Positions 6,548 to 12,208 of a stretch of DNA of 13,245 bases are shown here, in pieces (position 1 is the stretch's first letter; every line of letters begins with the position of its first letter). Location of the stretch: assembly GCA_031287815.1 (NCBI GenBank), contig JAITSM010000086.1, forward strand, positions 1 to 13,245, given 5' to 3'. Both the position numbers and the translations under genes were made by a program. The stretch comes from Prevotellaceae bacterium. Lineage in GTDB: Bacteria > Bacteroidota > Bacteroidia > Bacteroidales > UBA932. Below the pieces are notes generated by a model that was not told the DNA's origin, made no database searches, and worked only from the letters and a program-made list of their open reading frames with translations.

Positions 6548-7819
6548 TCATAAAGTTATTCTTTTTCTTTTATTGTACCAAATTGCGGTGGCGGTGCAGC
6601 CGGCAAAAAACAGGAGGGAGGCGGCGCATTCGGGCAGTACGGCGGCAAGGGTTCCTTCTCTTACAAAGACGTCGTAAAAGCCTTCCAGCCCCCAGTTCAA
6701 CGGGGAGATGCGGCTGAGCAGCTGCATCAGGGGCGACATGACAAATACGGGAATCCATACGCCGCCGACCGCCGCCATGATGACTACCGAGATGGAAGCG
6801 AAAATCGCCGCCTGCTGGTGCGTCCCCGCGACTTTTCCTATCAGCACGCCGTAGCCGATGGCCGCCAGCGCCGAAGAGATGCAGGTGAAGGCTAACGCAA
6901 AATAGTCGATACCGAAATCCAACGCCGGCAAGCCCAGCAAGGGAAAAACGTAAACGCCCAAGAGCATCAGCGCCGCAAACTGCAAGGTGCAGACGCAAAA
7001 GTATACGGCCGCTTTGGCGAATAAATAGAAGGCGTAGGGGCAGGGCATCAGGCGGAGGCGGGTGTAGCTGCCGTCTTCGCGTTCCCGGATAATATTTCCC
7101 GACAGGGAAATGGTGATAAAAAAGACGGCAAAGAGGCTCCAGGCGGGCACGTTGTGCTGTGCGGCATTGGGGATTTTGTCGGGTTCCTTCAGGGAGGCGT
7201 ATTGTTCTTTGAAAATAACCTGGTGGCGCGCCGGGCGAACGGCCGCCACCGGCACCGGCGAGATCCGGTTTACTTCGGCAATAATTTCGTTAAAGATAAA
7301 ATCCGATTCCGTGCGTACGGCGTATTCCCGGAGGGCGCTCATCAAGGTGGTGCGGAACGAGCTTTTGATAACCGGGTCGAGGTAAATGGTGATTTGTACC
7401 GAATCGGTGGGCGAGGGCGCCGCCTGCCCGTGAAAGGCGCCCATGACATAGCGTTTGACGTTTTTCCGGATCTGCATGGTCGCCTGTTCCGGCACCACTA
7501 TGCCGACCATGTAATCGCCCCTGCTCACCGCCTTGACCAGCATTTCTTCGGTTAGCGGCTCCCCGTGGATGGTTTTGTGCACCTCGAAAACGCCCGGCTG
7601 CCCTATCTGTTTTTCAATGGCCATTCCCAGGGAATCGGGGTCGTGGTTGAGCAGCAGCAGGGGAATGTGGCTTTCGTGCACCGCCAGAAAGGCGCTATTT
7701 TGCAAATGCGTCATGATGACCACCAGCAGCAGGGGCATGAGGAACATCATGGCCAGCCCGGCCTTGTCGCGCGCCAGCAGCAGGAAATCTTTATAGACTA
7801 AAAATCCGAATTTGTTCAT
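6548..7819 (-). CDS. ABC-2 type transporter permease
   Basis: This 423-residue inner-membrane protein has a TM segment at about 21-38, a large extracytoplasmic domain (about 40-225), then five more hydrophobic segments near 226-244, 265-290, 303-325, 337-360 and 395-414. The end is a basic tail. This one-plus-five layout with a long first loop is typical of ABC-2 exporters. It starts with ATG 13 bp after the ATPase gene, so the two form one transporter, probably a homodimeric permease with two ATPases. Given the neighbouring ACP, ketosynthases and acyltransferase-like gene, the cargo is likely the acyl product of this cluster. That is inference. Confidence 0.9.
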   Translation of the reverse strand: MNKFGFLVYKDFLLLARDKAGLAMMFLMPLLLVVIMTHLQNSAFLAVHESHIPLLLLNHDPDSLGMAIEKQIGQPGVFEVHKTIHGEPLTEEMLVKAVSRGDYMVGIVVPEQATMQIRKNVKRYVMGAFHGQAAPSPTDSVQITIYLDPVIKSSFRTTLMSALREYAVRTESDFIFNEIIAEVNRISPVPVAAVRPARHQVIFKEQYASLKEPDKIPNAAQHNVPAWSLFAVFFITISLSGNIIREREDGSYTRLRLMPCPYAFYLFAKAAVYFCVCTLQFAALMLLGVYVFPLLGLPALDFGIDYFALAFTCISSALAAIGYGVLIGKVAGTHQQAAIFASISVVIMAAVGGVWIPVFVMSPLMQLLSRISPLNWGLEGFYDVFVREGTLAAVLPECAASLLFFAGCTATAIWYNKRKRITL

Positions 7820-7832
7820 TTAAGTTTAAACT

Positions 7833-8585
7833 TTAAACCTGAAACCGGCTGGTTCCGGTAAGTTGCAGGTATAACATCTCCAAAGAGGCGCAGCCGGGCT
7901 GTTGGCTGATCAATTCCGCGGGCGTTCCTTCGCTTATTATTTCTCCCCCGTCGATAAAGGCTACGCGGGAACACAGCGTTTCCGCCTCTTCCATGTAGTG
8001 CGAGGTGTAGATAATGGTTGTCCCCTGCCGGTTGATTTCGCGGAGGTTTTCGAGGATGACCTGTTTCGACTGTACATCCACGCCGGCGGTGGGCTCGTCG
8101 AGGAACAGTATTTTCGGCCGGTGCAGTATTCCGGCGATTAAATTCACCCGGCGTTTCATTCCGCCCGAAAGCGTTTTCAGGTAACGGCGTTTGCTTTGTT
8201 CGAGCCCGAACTTCGACAGCAGGTCGTGGATGCAGCCTTCCAGCGCCGCACCGCGCAGGCCGGAAATGCCGCCGAAAACTTTCAGGTTCTCGTAGGCCGA
8301 AAGCAGGGGGAAGAGCGCTATTTCCTGCGGCACAAAACCGATGAGGGGTTTTATTTCTTTCCATTGCCCCGGCAGGGAATAGCCGTGAACATGTACCTCC
8401 CCTTCGTCGAAGGAGCGCAGGCCGCAGAGGATATTTATCAGCGTGGTTTTCCCCGCGCCGTTAGGCCCGAGCAGCCCGAAGACGGCTCCCTGCGCTATCG
8501 ACAGCGAGAGCCGGGCTATCGCCGGAGCGGTATTCCCCCGGTAGGTTTTTTTTAAATGTTTAACGGTTATGGCGGCGGGCATCAT
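7833..8585 (-). CDS. ABC transporter ATP-binding protein
   Basis: This 250-residue nucleotide-binding domain has all motifs: Walker A GPNGAGKT (40-47), Q-loop Q87, signature LSGGM (139-143), Walker B ILFLDEP (159-165) and H-loop H196 in YTSHYMEEAE. The sequence type (LGPNGAGKTT, DEPTAGVD) is that of exporter/ABC-2 ATPases (DrrA/CcmA-like). Two consecutive ATG codons are possible starts (8583-8585 or 8580-8582), with no ribosome binding site to decide. It powers the permease encoded 13 bp downstream. A 310-bp repeat-filled spacer separates it from the BtrH-like gene. Confidence 0.95.
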   Translation of the reverse strand: MMPAAITVKHLKKTYRGNTAPAIARLSLSIAQGAVFGLLGPNGAGKTTLINILCGLRSFDEGEVHVHGYSLPGQWKEIKPLIGFVPQEIALFPLLSAYENLKVFGGISGLRGAALEGCIHDLLSKFGLEQSKRRYLKTLSGGMKRRVNLIAGILHRPKILFLDEPTAGVDVQSKQVILENLREINRQGTTIIYTSHYMEEAETLCSRVAFIDGGEIISEGTPAELISQQPGCASLEMLYLQLTGTSRFQV

Positions 8586-8655
8586 CAGTTAAAAGTTAAA
8601 AGTTGGCTGGCGCCAGTCAAATTCTCCATTCTCCATTTTCAATTCTCCATTAAAT
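8586..8655. repeat. Short quasi-tandem repeats upstream of the ATPase gene
   Basis: Directly before the ATPase start lie GTTAAAAGTTAAAAGTT, the palindrome-like TTGGCTGGCGCCAGTC, and several copies of ATTCTCCATT. These are the same words found at 3554-3640 and 6008-6020. No coding content is seen. Confidence 0.6.
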
Positions 8656-8864
8656 AAGCCCGGAGGGCTTGCATTTTCATAACCCCATGCAAGTGGAGCG
8701 GAGCGGAACGCAGCATGGGGATGCACATCGGTATTCCCTGCACTCGCGCGGAGCACAGGCTTTCTGCTATGCACGGACAGTGCGCCGCGAAAGGCAGTGG
8801 GGGACTTCTTCCGCAGGCTGCGCTGCGCTTGCCTGCGGTTATGCATATCGCGTCCCTTCGGGAC
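8656..8864. repeat. Hairpin-rich 209-bp intergenic element within the operon
   Basis: Four perfect hairpins mark it: AAGCCC 8656-8661 with GGGCTT 8665-8670; CCCCATGC 8683-8690 with GCATGGGG 8713-8720; CGCAGGC 8812-8818 with GCCTGCG 8831-8837; and GTCCC 8852-8856 with GGGAC 8860-8864. It is followed by CAGTAGGCAGTCATTCATAA-type repeats (8869-8908). A 98-codon minus-strand frame across it (8589-8885) begins MNDCLL, like the repeat-derived start of the KAS II gene, and is low-complexity. I treat it as a repeat element, not a gene. It resembles dispersed intergenic repeats of Bacteroidales as I recall them. Copy number must be checked in the genome. Confidence 0.5.
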
Positions 8865-8895
8865 TTTCAGTAGGCAGTCATTCATAACTCATAAT

Positions 8896-9903
8896 TCATA
8901 ACTCATACACGGTTTTTCGCAGCGCGCGGAAGACGGCTTCTTCGGTAGCGGCTATTTTCATTAATTTATCTGCCAGTTCGTCGTAAGAACAGACCGATTC
9001 CCCCCGGTTTTTGAATTTGCGGGCGGCGGCGGCGGCAAAGTCGCGCCAGCGGTCGCCCGCCTCCGTCATCTGCGCGGCATACGCCCGGAAGGCGGGGCAG
9101 CCAAGCAATCCGGCGGCTTCCTGCAAAAAGGCGGCGTACATGAACCGGAACCCTGCGCCGCCGGTGCCTATTTCTTCCAGCATGCGGATCACCTGCGCCA
9201 GGTTCAAGGCCGCCCGGTGGGGGCCAAACCTTTTTTCCCACCGGCGCATCCTTCTTGCCAGCATCCGGATGCCGCGCACGCCGAAAAAAGGTAGGGGAAT
9301 ATCCAGCATCCTTTGGCAATTCAGCTTTACGGCTTTAATCACCGCCCGCTTTATATCGGGCTGCGGCGTTTTTATACGGTCAATCCAGTACATCTTGCCG
9401 TAGGGGGGATAGGTGCCTTTGGCGTAGCGGCAGCGTTTCAACGCTTCGTAGCCGATGGTTTCGGGATGCAGAATCACCGGGTCGCTTACCGTATAAACGC
9501 CGTTTTCCATACCGGTCACCACAATGTTGTGGGCGTTGAAATGAAAACGGTACTCTTTCGGGAAATACGACAGGTGGTAAACGCCCGTCAGCACGCCCGC
9601 CGGCGTTCCCTGCGCCAGCAAACGGTCTAAGGCTTGCATGGATTTATCCTTATTCAGGAACCGGCGCTTTTTTACTTTCACGCCCAGCCGCCGGGTTACC
9701 CTCGAAAATATTTGACCCGGCAAAGGGCGGAAAGAAGTAACCGCCATCCCGTGCAAGGTAATAAAAGGCATGTGGGAGAAAAACAGCCCCGCGCCCAGCC
9801 CCAGCACCATCGGTTCGCTGGCTTTGATACTGTAAAAGTTCAGTAAATTCGACGTAACGCCGCTCTCGCAATGCGCCGCCGGCTTATGCTCAAATGCTAT
9901 CAT
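8896..9903 (-). CDS. BtrH-like acyltransferase (BtrH_N domain, probable DUF4872 C-terminal half)
   Basis: This 335-residue protein has an N-terminal papain/C39-like domain with H11-C12 in HCESGVTSNLL, H125 in HFNAHNIVVTGM and D141 in VSDP, a plausible Cys-His-Asp set. The helical, basic second half (about 160-335) fits the C-terminal region usually paired with BtrH_N. In butirosin biosynthesis BtrH moves an acyl group from the carrier protein BtrI to an aminoglycoside amine. By analogy this enzyme may transfer an acyl chain from the cluster ACP to an unknown acceptor. No signal peptide is seen, so it should be cytoplasmic. Its ATG overlaps the stop of the HTH gene by 4 bp. The family call is good; the substrate is unknown. 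Confidence 0.8.
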   Translation of the reverse strand: MIAFEHKPAAHCESGVTSNLLNFYSIKASEPMVLGLGAGLFFSHMPFITLHGMAVTSFRPLPGQIFSRVTRRLGVKVKKRRFLNKDKSMQALDRLLAQGTPAGVLTGVYHLSYFPKEYRFHFNAHNIVVTGMENGVYTVSDPVILHPETIGYEALKRCRYAKGTYPPYGKMYWIDRIKTPQPDIKRAVIKAVKLNCQRMLDIPLPFFGVRGIRMLARRMRRWEKRFGPHRAALNLAQVIRMLEEIGTGGAGFRFMYAAFLQEAAGLLGCPAFRAYAAQMTEAGDRWRDFAAAAARKFKNRGESVCSYDELADKLMKIAATEEAVFRALRKTVYEL

Positions 9904-10295
9904 ACGCTCTTCAGTTCTTCCTCCGTAATATGCATCGCTTCGGCATATCTTTTCAGTATAGAGGCCTCCAGTTGCAAAAACGTTTTTGCGTTCAGGTGCT
10001 TTTTTATGGTTTTTTTCGACAGCCCGGTATAGGCCGACAACAGGGAAATGTCCAGCAGGCGCATCCGCAGATGGTAAGCCAGCGGGCTCTTTTTGCCCGA
10101 CAGCACTTCCTGCCGGACGGCTTCCGCTTCTTTTGAAATACCTTCCCAGGTTAAGGATAAAGCGTCCATTTTTGCCTTGCAGCCGGAACTCAATACCTGC
10201 CGGTAATTTCCTTCCCCGTCCAAAGCATAATAAACGCTACGGAGCTGCGGCGTTTCGAACGATAGCTCCTCCTGCAGCGCTTCTTCTATTTTCAT
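9900..10295 (-). CDS. Small helix-turn-helix-like protein of the lipid cluster
   Basis: This 131-residue protein has a charged N-terminal half and a C-terminal segment (about 82-130) resembling an XRE-like helix-turn-helix: DISLLSAYTGLSKKTIKKHL followed by two helices ending in ITEEELKSV. It may be a cluster-specific regulator, but DNA binding is only suggested by this similarity. The first 80 residues, including YYALDGEGNYRQVL, are not a domain I can name. That segment could sense an intermediate or dock to an enzyme. Its ATG (10293-10295) lies inside one copy of an 18-bp tandem duplication whose other copy holds the KAS III stop. Its stop overlaps the BtrH-like start by 4 bp. It lies directly between the KAS III and BtrH-like genes. 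Confidence 0.75.
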   Translation of the reverse strand: MKIEEALQEELSFETPQLRSVYYALDGEGNYRQVLSSGCKAKMDALSLTWEGISKEAEAVRQEVLSGKKSPLAYHLRMRLLDISLLSAYTGLSKKTIKKHLNAKTFLQLEASILKRYAEAMHITEEELKSV

Positions 10296-10328
10296 AGGTC
10301 AACAAACAGTCATAGGTCAACAAACAGT
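10293..10328. repeat. Exact 18-bp tandem duplication across a stop/start junction
   Basis: CATAGGTCAACAAACAGT occurs twice without gap (10293-10310 and 10311-10328). On the minus strand each unit contains the last codons and TGA stop of the KAS III gene followed by an ATG. The duplication therefore leaves the KAS III stop in the first copy, creates a mini-ORF of four codons plus stop (ATG ACT GTT TGT TGA), and places the real HTH start in the second copy. Confidence 0.95.
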
Positions 10329-11453
10329 TAATAGCGAATATCCGTACGAAAAGCGGGCGCTTTCCGGAATCATCAATAATATCTTCTGCCCCGTCCGCAA
10401 CAGCCCCGAATGCACCAGCTCTTCCAGCACGATGAAGTTGGACGCCGACGCCACATTGCCGATCTTTTGCAGGTTTAAAAACCATTTTTCTTCCGGGATG
10501 TCAAACCCCAGCGAGGACAATTCCCCCGCGATTTTATCTTTGAAAAACATGGACGACAGGTGCGGCAAAAACCAGTCGATGTCTTCTGCCTGGAGGTTTC
10601 TTTTCTTTGCCGTTTCCATTAAAAAGCGGCCGCCCAGCTTCACGATATGCCCGTCCAGCAGGCGCGTATCCTGTTTTAAGGCAAACAGCGACCGCGAAAG
10701 CCATTCTTTTTCGGGGAACAGCGTCCAGCCCAGCAGTTCGCCCTGCGCGTTCTTCTCCCCGCCGGCATACATGCAGGTTTCCATTTCATGGGCATACGAG
10801 CAAATGTCTATCCATTCAATCTTCAACGACCGGCCGCCGGGAGCGGGCGCCGGTTGCAAAAGCAGCGCCGCCGCGCCGTCGGACAGCATCCACCGCAAAA
10901 ACTCTTTCTCAAACGCCAGCACCGGCTTTTGGTGCAAATCCCGCAGCCGCTCCATTTCGACGGTAAAGTTCTGCGCCAGCATCCAGGCCGAAAGGCGTTC
11001 GGACGCCACGCACACCGCATTGTTTTTCTCTCCCGACAAAAGCGACAGCCAGGCATATTTTAACGCCTGTATCCCGACGCAGCACGAGCCCGCAAAAGAA
11101 ACCGTTTCGGCGTTCTTCCCGCCCAGCAGGCCATGCACCATGACCCCGTGCGACGGCACCAGCTGTTCCGGCGAAGCCGTCCCCACCGCCAATAGCTCTA
11201 TATCGTTGATGGAAAAACCCTGTGCGCACAATTGTTTCACGGCCTGCGCCGCCATTTGCACATTCGTATGCGTTACCTTCCCCTCTTCGTCCAGGGCATA
11301 GTAGCGAGTTTTAATTCCATTATTTTTCAGCACCAACCGTTTTGCACGCGAGGGAATATCGTCAATTATCCCCAGATATTTTTCGATATCCTCATTCTCC
11401 ACCGCCCGGTTGGGCAAAAAAGTAGAAAGTGCTGTAATATAAATTTCTTTCAT
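10317..11453 (-). CDS. DarB-like beta-ketoacyl-ACP synthase III family condensing enzyme
   Basis: This 378-residue thiolase-fold enzyme, longer than housekeeping FabH (about 317), has an intact Cys-His-Asn triad: C125 in GSCCVGIQAL, H298 in FLPHLSS and N333 in IGNVASAS. The N-terminal region (YLGIIDDIPSRAKRLVLKNN then GIKTRYYALDEEGK) matches what I recall of DarB, which joins two acyl units in dialkylresorcinol/flexirubin biosynthesis. A TTG at 11468 would add five residues; the ATG at 11451-11453 (MKEIYITALSTFLPN) fits the family start. It is the first gene of the operon, with a promoter box ending only 4 bp upstream. No DarA aromatase is encoded in the window, so the product may differ from a resorcinol. 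Confidence 0.88.
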   Translation of the reverse strand: MKEIYITALSTFLPNRAVENEDIEKYLGIIDDIPSRAKRLVLKNNGIKTRYYALDEEGKVTHTNVQMAAQAVKQLCAQGFSINDIELLAVGTASPEQLVPSHGVMVHGLLGGKNAETVSFAGSCCVGIQALKYAWLSLLSGEKNNAVCVASERLSAWMLAQNFTVEMERLRDLHQKPVLAFEKEFLRWMLSDGAAALLLQPAPAPGGRSLKIEWIDICSYAHEMETCMYAGGEKNAQGELLGWTLFPEKEWLSRSLFALKQDTRLLDGHIVKLGGRFLMETAKKRNLQAEDIDWFLPHLSSMFFKDKIAGELSSLGFDIPEEKWFLNLQKIGNVASASNFIVLEELVHSGLLRTGQKILLMIPESARFSYGYSLLTVC

Positions 11454-11457
11454 CCTG

Positions 11458-11489
11458 CAAATATACAAAAATTCCTTTGTATTAGCAAA
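11458..11489 (-). promoter_or_regulatory. Operon promoter: TTTG, 20-bp spacer, TATATTTG
   Basis: On the minus strand TTTG (11486-11489) and TATATTTG (11458-11465) are separated by 20 bp, a good match to the Bacteroidota sigma factor consensus TTTG-N(about 17-23)-TAnnTTTG. Only CAGG separates the -7 box from the KAS III ATG. Transcription would thus begin at or next to the start codon, which implies a leaderless or nearly leaderless mRNA. Confidence 0.6.
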
Positions 11490-11570
11490 AGGGACTTTGA
11501 ACAGGTAGTGGAAAATGAGGGTAGAGGGGTAAGTAATGGTGTAATCCGCCCTAAATCCGGGGGGCGGTTA

Positions 11571-11603
11571 AGTTAAGAACTAAGAGTTAAGAACTAAGAG
11601 TTG
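11571..11603. repeat. 14-bp tandem duplication (AGTTAAGAACTAAG x2 plus partial)
   Basis: AGTTAAGAACTAAG is repeated directly and followed by a partial third copy (AGTTG). It lies about 110 bp upstream of the KAS III start and is of the same kind as the other junction duplications. The surrounding stretch 11490-11654 holds no gene I can support. Confidence 0.8.
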
Positions 11604-11654
11604 ACGGGCGCCGGAACCTTAAATAGGAAACTATAAACTTTAAATAATAATAGT

Positions 11655-11708
11655 ATGAAAAAAATTTTCTTATCCTTCGGCGTAGTCGTGTATTCGGGCG
11701 AACAATGA
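11655..11708 (+). other. Short signal-peptide-like ORF start ahead of the 42-bp repeats
   Basis: The ORF begins ATGAAAAAAATTTTC and encodes MKKIFLSFGVVVYSGEQ, then TGA. This looks like the first residues of an exported protein cut short. The stop overlaps an ATG (ATGA, 11705-11708) that opens a 106-codon frame through the repeat array. It may be a relic whose remainder was replaced by the array, or chance. Confidence 0.2.
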
Positions 11709-11732
11709 AAACAGCCCAGATGGTTATTTTAC

Positions 11733-11942
11733 CCCTTCGGGAAGGTTGCCGCACGTGCGGCAAGTCGATTTCACCCCTTCGGGAGGGTTGCCGCATGTGC
11801 GGCAAGTCGATTTCAGCCCTTCGGGAGGATTGCCGCACGTGCGGCAAGTCAATTTCAGCCCTTCGGGAGGGTTGCCGCATGTGCGGCAAGTCGATTGCAG
11901 CCCTTCGGGAGGGTTGCCGCACGTGCGGCAAGTCGGTTTTAC
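11733..11942. repeat. Five 42-bp tandem repeats, each with an 18-bp palindrome
   Basis: The units begin at 11733, 11775, 11817, 11859 and 11901 and are contiguous. Each starts CCCTTCGGG (a small CC/GG stem around UUCG if transcribed) and carries TTGCCGCACGTGCGGCAA. Units 1, 3 and 5 have a perfect palindrome centred on CACGTG; units 2 and 4 have CATGTG with perfect 8-bp arms. Because 42 is a multiple of three, several frames on both strands stay open and give 14-residue repeats. The palindrome encodes CRTCG on either strand, so the apparent CxxC-repeat proteins are probably a by-product. There are no spacers, so this is not CRISPR. It could be a protein-binding array or a hairpin array; the function is unknown. 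Confidence 0.9.
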
Positions 11943-11947
11943 AGCAA

Positions 11948-12096
11948 TCACACTTCTACCAGTTCCCTTACCGGCGGCAGCTGCGCAACAACCATTTCAT
12001 ACGCTTGCGCCGAAAGGAACTTTAAATCGCAACAGCATTGCAGCAGCCCGCAGGCGTCTGCGTAAAATCGGTGGAATAGACTAATTCGTATTTCAT
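11948..12096 (-). pseudogene. Possible frameshifted small gene (about 50 residues)
   Basis: From the ATG at 12094-12096 one frame gives MKYELVYSTDFTQTPAG before reaching TAA at 12022-12024. A neighbouring frame continues as LLQCCCDLKFLSAQAYEMVV and then AQLPPVRELVEV, ending with TGA at 11948-11950. One indel near 12040-12050 would join the two into a single short protein-like sequence. I do not recognise the family. The 3' end abuts the 42-bp repeat array. Downstream of its start the spacer to 12208 contains a run of nine G (12120-12128) and nothing else I can name. Confidence 0.25.
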
Positions 12097-12208
12097 GGGA
12101 ATTGGTTTTTAGAGGTGGAGGGGGGGGGAGCCCTAATAATAGTAAGGTATAGCATTATTTGGAGACAATGTTTTTTGCTCCTATGTTGTTGTGTTATTTT
12201 GATAAAAA

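Noticed and set aside
7816..8364. 182-codon minus-strand frame overlapping the ABC ATPase
   Set aside because: Alternate frame of the ATPase gene; Arg/Pro-rich nonsense sequence.
8589..8885. 98-codon minus-strand ORF beginning MNDCLL
   Set aside because: It spans a hairpin-rich repeat block and quasi-tandem repeats; no domain, and the start is repeat-derived.
10432..11301. 289-codon + strand frame opposite the KAS III gene
   Set aside because: Ser/Cys-rich antisense shadow of an enzyme with an intact catalytic triad.
11733..11942. CRISPR array
   Set aside because: The 42-bp units are contiguous with no unique spacers, and no cas gene is present.
11705..12084. CxxC-repeat proteins encoded on either strand across the 42-bp repeats
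   Set aside because: The palindrome encodes CRTCG on both strands and the unit is 14 codons, so open frames arise automatically; no sign which, if any, is translated.
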